A stretch of DNA of 38,998 nucleotides from Candidatus Uhrbacteria bacterium RIFOXYB12_FULL_58_10 (GTDB lineage Bacteria; Patescibacteriota; Patescibacteriia; UBA9934; GWF2-40-263). The stretch's first letter is position 1. Each line of letters starts with the position of its first letter. The translations under genes and the position numbers were made by a program. Of the stretch, positions 8,897 through 17,810 are shown piece after piece. Under the pieces are notes generated by a model. That model worked only from the letters and a program-made list of their open reading frames with translations, had not been told where the DNA came from and made no database searches. The stretch covers positions 10,078 through 49,075 of the forward strand of contig MGFA01000005.1 in the NCBI GenBank assembly GCA_001791645.1, given 5' to 3'.

Positions 8897-10840
8897 CTAT
8901 TTAAACGATAACGTAAACATGTCGCTGGACAATCCAATGACTTCCGCGCGATCGTCCCCATCGATATCCGCGGCGGTCACTTCCACTCCGTTGGCTCCTG
9001 ACGCCTCAAAAGCGAAGAATTGCGATCGCATCTGCCCGTTTCGGTCGAATATGCGCACGTGTGGTCCGCCGCCTGCTCCCGGACCCGTGATGATGTCATC
9101 CGTGCCGTCGCCGTCCACGTCGCCGGCCGCGACGTTCACGCCTCCGCGGAAAGCCGGATCATAGGCGAAGAATCCCGGATTGATTACCTTGCCGTCCTTG
9201 TTAAACACGCGCACGTGCGGTCCGCCGCCAACCCCGGCTCCGGCTATGATTTCATTGGTGCCGTCTCCATTCAGGTCTCCGATGGCGACGTTCACGCCTC
9301 CGCGAAACGCCGTGTCGTACGCGAAAAATCCGGGATGGATGAGATTGCCGTCCTTGTTGAAAATTCGGATTTGTGGCCCGCCGCCATTTTCCGTTCCCGT
9401 CACGATCTCAATCGCCCCATCGTTTTCTAGGTCGCCGATGGCAATGTTTATGCCAAGCTGGTAGGCGTTCCCGTACGGGGCAAATCTGGCATGCATTGAT
9501 CCATCGTCGTCATAAATGGTTACATAGGTATCGTCCGCGACGACGGTCTCATATGTTTCGTCGCCGTCCGTGTCGTACGCGTTGACGCGCGTGCCGCCGC
9601 GGCCCTGCGAGGTGTACGCGAAAAAGCCATTGCGCTTGGTCGCGCCGTCGGCGTTGAAAATGCGCGCGAACGCACCGTTCAGGTAGGTGGCCTTGTAAAT
9701 TTGTTCGAGCGGTCGAAGCAGCACGAGCCCGTCCTGGGCATTCAGGGTGACACGCGAGACAATTGATCCGTCATTTGTGGTCGTGTCCTGGGTTCCGTGG
9801 ATTTTTTCGTACTCGCCTTGAAGTCGAACGGTTTGCATTTCCGTCGTAGGATTGACAATGACCTTTCCTTTTTCGAATTCGCGCTCCCAAATGCTGGCAG
9901 AAGACGACGCATCGCCTTTTGGCTCGCCGAGAGTCACGGCAAATTCATCATACGTCCAAAGCTGCGCATGATTTTCCGTCCCATGGTCGAATGAAAAGTA
10001 TCCGTCGCCGAGCAGGGTCGTGGTCAGACCAAGGCGCATTTTTTGATAGTCTGCCTGTGCGCCGGTGTTTTCCGTGTTGACATTTACGACGATGACCGGA
10101 TCGTGCCCGAGTTTTGAAAACAATGACAAGTAATCGTTTGCGGAAGCGCTCCACGAAGAAACCGTATTTCCCGTAGACGGAAATGTTTCAAACATGCGTC
10201 CGTTTACATACGGCGTGAACGCGGTCGACGAGCTGCCATTCGTGATGATGACCGCGTTCGAACCAAGCTTCGACCGGGTCGCGGAGAACAGGTTGGCGTA
10301 GCCTTCTTTCCAGTCATCGCGATCCATGACCTCATCGTAAAAAATGCCGTCCCAATATCCTGAGGACATGATCTGCTCGTCGACGAACGTCGTGAGGTAT
10401 TCGGTCCATCCCGAATTGAGGTCAAGGGCATTCGTATTTGGCCAGATGGACGTTTTGTTTCCGTTCGCGTCCCGCAACCACCAGCTGTCCTTGATCCCGC
10501 GCTTCATTTGCACATGGAGCGGATCGGACCAAAACGCGTTGTTCCACGAGACGGTCGGGACGTAGGCGAGAATTTGAATGTCTGGGTTGAGCGCGCGTAT
10601 CGACGAAAAAAACGCGACGTTGTACGTCTGCGCTTCCGATGGGATAACAATAAGGTCAAATTCAGCAAGCGTGGCAATCGTCGCGGTATTTTCGAGTGAG
10701 GAACCAGAAAGCAGGTAGTAGTTCGCGGTACGCACAAAAGTCCCCGTTGCCGCTCTGGCGGGGAAAATACAAAGAGACAAGAAACAAAAGCATGTAAAAA
10801 CAATGGCAAGTTTTTGTATCTTGTATCTTGGGATTTTCAC
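8897..10840 (-). CDS. secreted putative glycoside hydrolase (GHL15-like TIM barrel) with C-terminal FG-GAP/VCBS repeats
   Basis: GTG start at 10840 in a GTGA overlap with the HTH gene; signal peptide VKIPRYKIQKLAIVFTCFCFLSLCIFPARA; DGIFYDEVMDRDDW; repeats GVNVAIGDLNGDGTNEIIAGAGVGGGPHVRVFNKDGKVINPGFFAYDPAFRG. Confidence 0.75.
   Translation of the reverse strand: MKIPRYKIQKLAIVFTCFCFLSLCIFPARAATGTFVRTANYYLLSGSSLENTATIATLAEFDLIVIPSEAQTYNVAFFSSIRALNPDIQILAYVPTVSWNNAFWSDPLHVQMKRGIKDSWWLRDANGNKTSIWPNTNALDLNSGWTEYLTTFVDEQIMSSGYWDGIFYDEVMDRDDWKEGYANLFSATRSKLGSNAVIITNGSSSTAFTPYVNGRMFETFPSTGNTVSSWSASANDYLSLFSKLGHDPVIVVNVNTENTGAQADYQKMRLGLTTTLLGDGYFSFDHGTENHAQLWTYDEFAVTLGEPKGDASSSASIWEREFEKGKVIVNPTTEMQTVRLQGEYEKIHGTQDTTTNDGSIVSRVTLNAQDGLVLLRPLEQIYKATYLNGAFARIFNADGATKRNGFFAYTSQGRGGTRVNAYDTDGDETYETVVADDTYVTIYDDDGSMHARFAPYGNAYQLGINIAIGDLENDGAIEIVTGTENGGGPQIRIFNKDGNLIHPGFFAYDTAFRGGVNVAIGDLNGDGTNEIIAGAGVGGGPHVRVFNKDGKVINPGFFAYDPAFRGGVNVAAGDVDGDGTDDIITGPGAGGGPHVRIFDRNGQMRSQFFAFEASGANGVEVTAADIDGDDRAEVIGLSSDMFTLSFK
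9020..9480 (-). repeat. tandem FG-GAP repeats, 156-bp (52-aa) period
   Basis: The motif gttcacgcctccgcg recurs at 9134 and 9290; further units on each side. Confidence 0.7.
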
Positions 10841-11124
10841 ACAGGGTTGTCCTCCAACGTTTTCGGATTCGGGGAGTATAGCTTGTTCTTGATCTTCCAT
10901 TGGTTCACGTACTGGCCGATTCCTTGCCGGTCGCGCTTGTTGCGCACGGTTGTGGTATCCTGTGACCACTTGAGGAGTGATTCAAAGTTCAGTTTGTAGC
11001 GTCCTTGGACGACCACATAGGTTATTTGTCCGTCGGAAATGGCACGACGAATCGTGCGTTGCGACACCCCAAACATGCGGGCTGCCTCCGACACGGAAAG
11101 CCGAATGATTGAAACGAGAGCCAT
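10837..11124 (-). CDS. helix-turn-helix DNA-binding protein (excisionase/MerR-like HTH)
   Basis: LSVSEAARMFGVSQRTIRRAISDGQITYVVVQGRYKLNFESLLKW. Confidence 0.75.
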   Translation of the reverse strand: MALVSIIRLSVSEAARMFGVSQRTIRRAISDGQITYVVVQGRYKLNFESLLKWSQDTTTVRNKRDRQGIGQYVNQWKIKNKLYSPNPKTLEDNPV

Positions 11125-11150
11125 AAGTAGAAGTATTGTTTGTCCACACC

Positions 11151-11179
11151 AGAGTAGCCAATTTTTGAAGAAAAGTCAA
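11151..11179 (-). promoter_or_regulatory. sigma70-type promoter TTGACT-17-TACTCT for HTH gene
   Basis: Minus strand: TTGACT TTTCTTCAAAAATTGGC TACTCT, upstream of ATG at 11124. Confidence 0.6.
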
Positions 11180-11196
11180 GTTTTAACCTCGTGATA

Positions 11197-11225
11197 TTGA
11201 TTTTTTGGCCAATTTAAGCTACAAT
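11197..11225 (+). promoter_or_regulatory. sigma70-type promoter TTGATT-17-TACAAT for the sigma factor gene
   Basis: TTGATT TTTTGGCCAATTTAAGC TACAAT. Confidence 0.65.
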
Positions 11226-11267
11226 GACCTGCATTCGTAACAGTTTTGATTTTCTTTCTATTACCTT

Positions 11268-11813
11268 GTGCGAAGTGATCGAGAAAAATTCCTGATATTT
11301 CGTATTAGATCCTTCCAGGATCAGAATGCCTTTTCCGAGTTGTTCCTTGAGCATAAAAATGCGCTGTACGCATTTCTTGCCACGAGGCTCCCGTCAAAGG
11401 AAGACGCGGACGATATTCTGAACTTGGTGTTCTTGCGAGCGTGGAACTTTCTGCTTACTTCCCATGCAAACGAGAAGGACCATTTCTCCGGCCTTATCTT
11501 TCACATCGCGCGATACGCCCTGAAGGATTATTGGAAAGGCAAGCGGAACATGCTCTCGCTTACGGACATGCATGAATCCGGTCAGGATATCGCGGACGTC
11601 CATGCTTCCGGGAAATCGATTGAGGCCGGTACCGAGGCGAACCTGATCAAGGAAACGCTGAGCCGCCTCCCGGAAGAATACCAAGAAGTAATCGTCCTGC
11701 GTATCTTTGAACAGCTCGACTATCCGGAAATTGCCAAGCGTATGGAGAAGAACGTGAGTGCCATTCGCGTGACGCTTCACCGCGCATTAAAGGAGTTACG
11801 AAAATACTTGTGA
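11268..11813 (+). CDS. ECF-type RNA polymerase sigma factor
   Basis: Region 2-like (FSELFLEHKNALYAFLATRLPSKEDADDILNLVFLRAW) and region 4-like (LSRLPEEYQEVIVLRIFEQLDYPEIAKRMEKNVSAIRVTLHRALKELRK); GTG start. Confidence 0.85.
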   Translation: MRSDREKFLIFRIRSFQDQNAFSELFLEHKNALYAFLATRLPSKEDADDILNLVFLRAWNFLLTSHANEKDHFSGLIFHIARYALKDYWKGKRNMLSLTDMHESGQDIADVHASGKSIEAGTEANLIKETLSRLPEEYQEVIVLRIFEQLDYPEIAKRMEKNVSAIRVTLHRALKELRKYL

Positions 11814-12859
11814 CGAATAAGCAAATCATCGCCATGCTGACGAAGCATAAGGACGCCCCCGAGTTCGGGGGCGGCATTGGCGTTGGGCATACGGAGGCCG
11901 CATGGAGGCGCCTTTCGAACGATCTGGGATTTGAAGCGAAGCTTGGACGGGCGACCTATCGGTTGCGCGACTATCTCGAATACTGGCAGTGGAAATTCTC
12001 ACACGTGTGGATGCAGCCGGTTTCCGTGGCCATGACCGCGTTCGCCCTTATCTTCGGGGGATGGATCGCCTCGGTAAATGCCTCCTTCGATTCCGTGCCG
12101 GGCGATGTCCTGTATCCGGTGAAGATTGCGACCGAGCGCATGCAGGTGACGCTTGCGACCTCCGGCCAGCAACGCGCCAAACTTCACGCGGAATTTGCGG
12201 GACGTCGCATCGACGAACTCAATGCCATCACAAGCTCTGACCTGGAAGGAAAGGACGTCCGCGTCCGGGTTGCAATGGACGGGTTCCAGCAGGAGATCGC
12301 TTCGGTGAACAGCGAACTGGTTTCTTTCACCAGCTCTAATCCGAATGAAGCCGCGGCGCTCGCCATCATCGTTGATCAGAAAACCGATGCCTACGTAGTC
12401 GCCATCAGCCAGACCGTGCCCACCGTTTCGGAAGAAAGCAAGTCTACGGTCGCCGAGGCGCTTACGGCCGCGGAAGCGTCCAACGTTCAGGCAATCAACA
12501 CCATCGTTCAAAGCCACGAGACAAACCAGCAACCGAAAACGGAAGAATCGCTCCAGAAGAACCTGCAAGAGAAATTAAAAAATCTGGAAACGCGAACGGC
12601 GCTTTCGCTCGGGCGTCTCCAGGTCATTGAAACGGTGCTGGTCAATCGAGGTTCGCTCACGACCGCATATGCGGGGCGCATCAAGGAAGCTCGCGATGCG
12701 GTTGCCATGCACGACGTCTCCATCCAAACCGCCATGAACACGTTTGCCGCAGGAGGGTATCGCACGGCCTTTGACCTCCTCTCGGAAGTCGAAGCGCAGA
12801 TCGCAGCCTCCGAGACCATTATTACGGAGCTTGAAATCGACATCACGACCGGGCTTTAG
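11810..12859 (+). CDS. single-pass membrane protein with DUF5667-like extracytoplasmic region, possible anti-sigma-like partner
   Basis: GTGA overlap with sigma factor stop; TM PVSVAMTAFALIFGGWIASVNA; SVPGDVLYPVKIATERMQVTLATSGQQRAKLHAEFAGRRIDEL. Confidence 0.65.
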   Translation: MTNKQIIAMLTKHKDAPEFGGGIGVGHTEAAWRRLSNDLGFEAKLGRATYRLRDYLEYWQWKFSHVWMQPVSVAMTAFALIFGGWIASVNASFDSVPGDVLYPVKIATERMQVTLATSGQQRAKLHAEFAGRRIDELNAITSSDLEGKDVRVRVAMDGFQQEIASVNSELVSFTSSNPNEAAALAIIVDQKTDAYVVAISQTVPTVSEESKSTVAEALTAAEASNVQAINTIVQSHETNQQPKTEESLQKNLQEKLKNLETRTALSLGRLQVIETVLVNRGSLTTAYAGRIKEARDAVAMHDVSIQTAMNTFAAGGYRTAFDLLSEVEAQIAASETIITELEIDITTGL

Positions 12860-13003
12860 TCTCCGGCCCGGCGTCCGAACATCGGGCGTCGCTCCGGGGT
12901 CTAAACCCCGCTAACCATGTTAAGGCGCGGACATGCCAAAAGGTCGAGGCCGCCAGGCCGCTTGTCTGCCTTAGAAACTAATAGGCTACACATTATTTTC
13001 CTT

Positions 13004-16000
13004 ATGATCGATTCTCTTAAAATGGGGAAGCGTGCGATCACGGTGGCGGTAGCTGCTGCGACCATTCTTTGGTCCGTTGGCATCTCTTCCTTCGTGGCGC
13101 CGTTGACGGCTCGCGCGGCTTCGTCCGGCGACCTCATCAAGGGAACCACGCTCTCGACCGTGTATTACTACGGTTCGGACGGTTCCCGCTACGCGTTCCC
13201 GAACGAGAAGACCTACTTCAGCTGGTACTCGGACTTCTCGGACGTTGAAACCATCTCTGACTCCGCGCTTGCGGCCATTTCGCTCGCCGGAAACGTCGTG
13301 TACCGCCCGGGTACGCGCTGGGTGAAGATCCAGAGCGACCCGAAGACCTATGTCGTCACTCCGGAAGGACAGATCCGCTGGGTCGAGTCCGAGGATGTCG
13401 CCACGGATCTCGCGGGCAGCGACTGGAACACCATGATCGACGACGTTCCGGATACGTTCTTCGTCGACTACACGGTTGGCACCTCCCTGACCGACGCCGG
13501 TGACGCCTACAACGGCGCGCTCGTCGACATGGATGGCACCACCTATCTCGTTTGGGACGGTGAGATGCGCGAGGTTTCCTCGGCCGGCTTCTCGGCGAAC
13601 CGCTTCCAGACGCGCAACGTGCTCGACGGCGCTGGCATGGATCTTTCCGGCCTCGACGCTGGCTCGAGCATCACGAGCTCCGTTTCGGCCTTGGTCGACA
13701 CGGCCCAGCTCGGAGGAGTAGAAGTCACGGGCGGTCTCTCGATCTCCCTTGCTTCTGACACGCCGGCGTCATCGACGATCCCGGCAGGTGCTTCCTCGGT
13801 TGCGTTCGCCAAGTTGAAGCTGATGGCTTCGTCCGGCTCTGCCGACGTCAGCCAGATGGTCTTCCGCCTTGGCGGCATCGGTGGCGTTGACAACATTGAC
13901 AGTGCCTACCTGTATGAGGGTTCTGTTCGCTTGACGGATGGCCGCTCGGTCAATTCCTCGACGCGCAACACGACCTTCTCCGGTCTTGATATTTCCTTGG
14001 CGTCTGGTGAAACCAGCTACGTCACGGTGAAGGCCGACATCTCCAGCACCCCGACGGGCGGCGACACCGCGAACTTCTCGCTCGTGGAGGCCGACTCCGT
14101 CACGTCTTCGGCCACGGTCTCCGGTTCGTTCCCGATCTCGGGCAACACCATGACCTTCTCCGAGACGGCCGCTGGTACGGTGACCATCGACAAGTCTGGA
14201 TCCATTGCTGATCCGACCATCGGTGAGGAAGAGGCCGAAATCGCTGAGTTTACGATTACGGCTTCCGGCGAAGACGCGTGGCTCGAAATGATCACGGTCA
14301 ACGTTGACAGTGCTGCCGATCACAGCGACTATATGCTGTTGAACGGTGGCGACGTGATTTCCACGGGCGTACAGGTCAACGACCTGGTTACCTTTGAGCT
14401 CACGGACACGCTCTTCATTGAGGAGGGCAACGACGAACGCTTTAACGTGACGGCCACCATTGGCGGCGAAGCCAATGACAATATCAAGGTCGCCATCGAA
14501 GAAAAGACGGACGTCGTGGCGGTTGGTGGCGACTATGGGTTTAACCTTAGCGTCGACATCGACGATGTCACCTCAGCCTCCTCCGCGTACGACGAAACGG
14601 GCTCGACCTGCGCCAGCTCGGCTGACGACTGTTCGTTCTCGACGATCCAGGGCGGCGAACTCACGTTCGCGTTCAACGGTCCGTCGGCGAGCGATATCCA
14701 GATCGACGGCAAGGACCAGGTGATGATGGAATTCACGCTGACCTCCGCGAACTGGACGGAAATCCAGGAAATGGCCGTCATCTTTGCCGATTCCGGCGAG
14801 GACGATGACGACGATGACGACACGGGTCTCAAGCAGACCGATGAGGACACGAACCTCTCCGATCTCGCGATCCGCAAGTCGACTGGTTCCATCTGGATGG
14901 GCCCGGAAGAGCTTTCCGGAGGGGACTCCGCGTCCGATGCCACCCAGACTATTACATTCACCGACGACCAGATCCTGCAGGCGGGCGAATCGCTCGATCT
15001 CATGATCACGGTTGACGTGGACTCTGGCGCGACTGCCGATCAGATCTACACGGCAGCCATCGACATGAGTGCCGTCGTGGCGGAAGACGCCAATGGCGAC
15101 GACCTTGCGACGACGGACATCGTTCCGTCCTCGGATATCACGGGCAAGAACATGACGCTCGTTGATTCCTCCCTGACGTACTCGGCTTCCACGCCGCCGT
15201 CCGATGGCACCTACGTGAAGGGTTCCACCGGCGTGTCCGTGGCCGGCTTCAACTTTGACGCCGGAGACGCCGCCGATGTTACGCTTACGGACTTGACGGT
15301 CAACGTGACCGGTGACTCCGACGCCACTTACGGCGCGGAGAACGACATCGACGTGGGCGACCACGTGTCGTCCTGCTCGCTCTATGACAGTCAGTCGGGT
15401 TCTCTGGTCGATGGACCGGAATCCCCGTCCGACAATTCGGCCACTGCCGACCTTGAGTTCCAGAGCTTTGACTGGACTGTCGCGGCCGGCGAAACGGGCA
15501 AGCTGCTCGTGAAGTGTAACTTCTCGAACACGGCCCTCGACACCACGGACGCCGCGAGCGATACCTATGCCTTCAGCATCGCTGATGACACGGATATCAC
15601 CGCGGAAGACGCGGATGGCGATGACGTGGACGCCACGCTGAACGGCACGGACGGCTCCGCCGACAACGTCGACGGTTCCGTCACGACCATCACGATTGCC
15701 GCCGAAGGTTCCCTTACGGCGACCGTCGACGGTTCCACGGCCAGTTCCACCATCATCCTTGGCGCTTCGACGGGCATTTCCGTTTCGAAGTTCAAGTTTG
15801 CCGCGACGGACGAGCCGTATGTGGTAACGAAGTTCGTGCTGGCCAACTGTGTGACGTCGGCGGTTGACGCCAACGGCACCTGTGGCGACGCGGGCGACGA
15901 AACCGACGGCACCGACGGCATTGCCGCGGCCGTCAAGATCAGCTACACCAATTCTGCTGGCGCGACCGAAACCAAGACGGGGTATCTCTCCGGTGGTGCC

Positions 16001-16867
16001 GTTACGTTCAGCAACCTCGACCTGTACGTTGCGACCACGACTACCAGCACGGTGACGGTGAGCGTAGACACGGCTTCCGTGTCTTCGACCGGTGCCGCCT
16101 CGGGTGCCCAGATCCAGCTCAACCTGGACGCGGAAACCTCGGGCGCTTCGGAATTCGAAGCGGTTGGCCAGTCGTCTGGCGAAACCTACACTGAGGCTGA
16201 CATCGACACCTACGTTCTCGCGAACGACATGGTGATCCGCAAGACGAAGCCGACCATCTCCCTTGCCTCTGGTTCCCCGTCCGGTGCGGGTATCGCTGGC
16301 AACTCGGAGGTGTTCCGCTTCAACGTTGCCGCGGACTCCCGCGGGTACGTGACGCTCGACAAGGTTTCGTTCCAGGTGTCCACCTCGGACGCCGACAACG
16401 ACTTCAACCTTTGCGACGACGCGGCTGGTGACACCAACCTCGAAGACGCGACGAAGTGGGAACTCTATGACCTCGATGACTCGTCGACCAAGCTCGACGA
16501 CGCGGGCGACTGGACATTCCTTGACAGCGGCGTGAGCGATGCCTCGGAAGACTGTGACGCGGGTGCTGTCCTCGCGTGGGCAGTGCTCGACTTCACGGGT
16601 TCCGCGACGACCGGTTCCGAGGAAATCGGTGCCGGCGAAACCAAGACCTACGTGCTGAAGGTCGACACGACGGGCGCGTCCGCTTCGGACGACGACTCGA
16701 TCCGCATCGACATTCCGGACGAGGCCACGGTTGACGCGAGCGACGCGTTCACTGGTTCCGACGCCGACGAAATGTCGATCCAGTGGGATGACGATGCCGA
16801 AGGCACCAACGCCGACGGTACGTACATCAAGAACCTTGCCGTCACTGGCGGTTCGATCCAGTACTAG
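13004..16867 (+). CDS. S-layer-like giant secreted acidic protein
   Basis: Start MIDSLKMGKRAITVAVAAATILWSVGISSFVAPLTARAAS (signal peptide); 1288 codons; Asp/Thr/Ser-rich, Cys-poor beta-type sequence; strongly biased C-ending codons. Confidence 0.75.
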   Translation: MIDSLKMGKRAITVAVAAATILWSVGISSFVAPLTARAASSGDLIKGTTLSTVYYYGSDGSRYAFPNEKTYFSWYSDFSDVETISDSALAAISLAGNVVYRPGTRWVKIQSDPKTYVVTPEGQIRWVESEDVATDLAGSDWNTMIDDVPDTFFVDYTVGTSLTDAGDAYNGALVDMDGTTYLVWDGEMREVSSAGFSANRFQTRNVLDGAGMDLSGLDAGSSITSSVSALVDTAQLGGVEVTGGLSISLASDTPASSTIPAGASSVAFAKLKLMASSGSADVSQMVFRLGGIGGVDNIDSAYLYEGSVRLTDGRSVNSSTRNTTFSGLDISLASGETSYVTVKADISSTPTGGDTANFSLVEADSVTSSATVSGSFPISGNTMTFSETAAGTVTIDKSGSIADPTIGEEEAEIAEFTITASGEDAWLEMITVNVDSAADHSDYMLLNGGDVISTGVQVNDLVTFELTDTLFIEEGNDERFNVTATIGGEANDNIKVAIEEKTDVVAVGGDYGFNLSVDIDDVTSASSAYDETGSTCASSADDCSFSTIQGGELTFAFNGPSASDIQIDGKDQVMMEFTLTSANWTEIQEMAVIFADSGEDDDDDDDTGLKQTDEDTNLSDLAIRKSTGSIWMGPEELSGGDSASDATQTITFTDDQILQAGESLDLMITVDVDSGATADQIYTAAIDMSAVVAEDANGDDLATTDIVPSSDITGKNMTLVDSSLTYSASTPPSDGTYVKGSTGVSVAGFNFDAGDAADVTLTDLTVNVTGDSDATYGAENDIDVGDHVSSCSLYDSQSGSLVDGPESPSDNSATADLEFQSFDWTVAAGETGKLLVKCNFSNTALDTTDAASDTYAFSIADDTDITAEDADGDDVDATLNGTDGSADNVDGSVTTITIAAEGSLTATVDGSTASSTIILGASTGISVSKFKFAATDEPYVVTKFVLANCVTSAVDANGTCGDAGDETDGTDGIAAAVKISYTNSAGATETKTGYLSGGAVTFSNLDLYVATTTTSTVTVSVDTASVSSTGAASGAQIQLNLDAETSGASEFEAVGQSSGETYTEADIDTYVLANDMVIRKTKPTISLASGSPSGAGIAGNSEVFRFNVAADSRGYVTLDKVSFQVSTSDADNDFNLCDDAAGDTNLEDATKWELYDLDDSSTKLDDAGDWTFLDSGVSDASEDCDAGAVLAWAVLDFTGSATTGSEEIGAGETKTYVLKVDTTGASASDDDSIRIDIPDEATVDASDAFTGSDADEMSIQWDDDAEGTNADGTYIKNLAVTGGSIQY
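13127..13497 (+). other. domain shared with the subtilase C-terminus (copy 1)
   Basis: GDLIKGTTLSTVYYYGSDGSRYAFPNEKTYFSWYSDFSDVETISDSALAAISLAGNVVYRPGTRWVKIQSDPKTYVVTPEGQIRWVESEDVATDLAGSDWNTMIDDVPDTFFVDYTVG. Confidence 0.75.
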
Positions 16868-16891
16868 TTTCCGCGCAAGCGAAACCAGTAC
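16861..16891 (+). promoter_or_regulatory. GCAA-tetraloop hairpin over the S-layer-like gene stop codon
   Basis: GTACT-A-GTTT-C-CGC-GCAA-GCG-AAAC-C-AGTAC; 12 bp with one mismatch and one bulge; TAG stop at 16865-16867 lies in the 5' arm. Confidence 0.55.
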
Positions 16892-16990
16892 GGACAATCT
16901 CTTCGCCAATCCCGAACGCCGCCGCGGCACATTCGGCTGACCCCTCGGGGAATGCCTTGGCCGCACTGGCACTACGGATCCTGAGGAGCC

Positions 16991-17020
16991 AAACCCGTCC
17001 CGCATTTGCGGGGCGGGTTT
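16991..17020 (+). terminator. strong intrinsic terminator
   Basis: AAACCCGTCCCGC / GCGGGGCGGGTTT, loop ATTT, 13 bp stem, then TGGTTT. Confidence 0.75.
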
Positions 17021-17044
17021 TGGTTTGCTATGATCGGTTTGCTA
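17006..17044 (+). promoter_or_regulatory. promoter TTGCGG-17-TGC/TATGAT, leaderless start 9 nt downstream; overlaps the terminator stem
   Basis: TTGCGG at 17006-17011 (in the hairpin), TATGAT at 17029-17034, ATG at 17044. Confidence 0.55.
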
Positions 17045-17754
17045 TGAATCCAAAACGCATTAAAATTGCCGCCGCCGCCTTGATCGTTTTTGGTCTCGCG
17101 GGATATCTGCTTTGGATTTCCTTTTTGCCCGTTTCACCCCCTTCGCCTTCTGAATCTCCGCTGATAGCTTTTGTTGACCGTGGCATTAGCGAGGAACAAT
17201 TGCAGACGTTTCACGATCGGATTGTCGAGTTTGAGATCACGGTGAAAGATAATGAAACCAACGGGGCGCGCGATATCAGCGCGATTCTCTCGCTCGGGAA
17301 TCTTTATTATCAAATTGGCGACCTGGAAACCGCGGCCAAGTGGTACCGCGAGATCCTCCGGACGAACCCGAAGGACGGCGCGGCGCTTGAGAACCTTGCC
17401 CAGGCGCAAATAGAAATGGGCGATTGGGAAGGCGCGGACGCTTCGCTTCGGGCGGCCGTCAACGTTTCCGCGTACGAGCCGTCCTACATCAAGCTCGCGG
17501 ATCTGATAGACGAGCATTTTCCCGAACGCCGCGATGAGATCCAAGTGATTCTTGAAACGGCAATCGCAAATCTCGGCCAAACTCCAGGCCTGCTTTCGCG
17601 GCTCGGACGCTGGTATGCCGACCAAGGGATGCTTGACGAGGCTATTTCGCACTATCAGGTCGCACACCAGATTGACCCGGACGACCAGGCGATTGAGAAT
17701 ACGCTCGACGAGCTGAGGAAGGCTCGCAGCGCAGCCAGCAAGGACGCGCGATAA
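17044..17754 (+). CDS. membrane-anchored TPR protein
   Basis: MNPKRIKIAAAALIVFGLAGYLLWISF TM, then TPR-like helices (ILSLGNLYYQIGDLETAAKWYREILRTNPKDGAALENLAQAQIEMGDW; AISHYQVAHQIDPDDQAIENTLDEL). Confidence 0.8.
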   Translation: MNPKRIKIAAAALIVFGLAGYLLWISFLPVSPPSPSESPLIAFVDRGISEEQLQTFHDRIVEFEITVKDNETNGARDISAILSLGNLYYQIGDLETAAKWYREILRTNPKDGAALENLAQAQIEMGDWEGADASLRAAVNVSAYEPSYIKLADLIDEHFPERRDEIQVILETAIANLGQTPGLLSRLGRWYADQGMLDEAISHYQVAHQIDPDDQAIENTLDELRKARSAASKDAR

Positions 17755-17760
17755 TAGTGG

Positions 17761-17766
17761 TATAAT
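17761..17766 (+). promoter_or_regulatory. extended -10 TGG-TATAAT upstream of subtilase gene
   Basis: TGGTATAAT at 17758-17766; 6 nt before an ATG at 17773. Confidence 0.6.
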
Positions 17767-17772
17767 GACGGC

Positions 17773-17808
17773 ATGTTTGGCGTGCCGTTATTTATTTTGT
17801 GCGACTAG
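17773..17808 (+). CDS. possible 11-codon leader ORF (MFGVPLFILCD)
   Basis: ATG 6 nt after TATAAT; TAG stop 2 nt before the ATG of the subtilase. Confidence 0.25.
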   Translation: MFGVPLFILCD

Positions 17809-17810
17809 GT

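Noticed and set aside
9020-9480. Tandem DNA repeats as a mobile or CRISPR-like array
   Set aside because: Explained by 52-aa FG-GAP coding repeats in the hydrolase gene.
14806-14830. Run of GAC/GAT codons (Asp run) as a possible frameshift or contingency repeat
   Set aside because: Mixed GAC/GAT codons, not a perfect short repeat; in frame in an acidic protein.
14573-17005. 810-aa minus-strand ORF opposite the S-layer-like gene
   Set aside because: Low-complexity Arg/Val/Gly product expected from the C-ending codon bias of the real gene; runs across the terminator.
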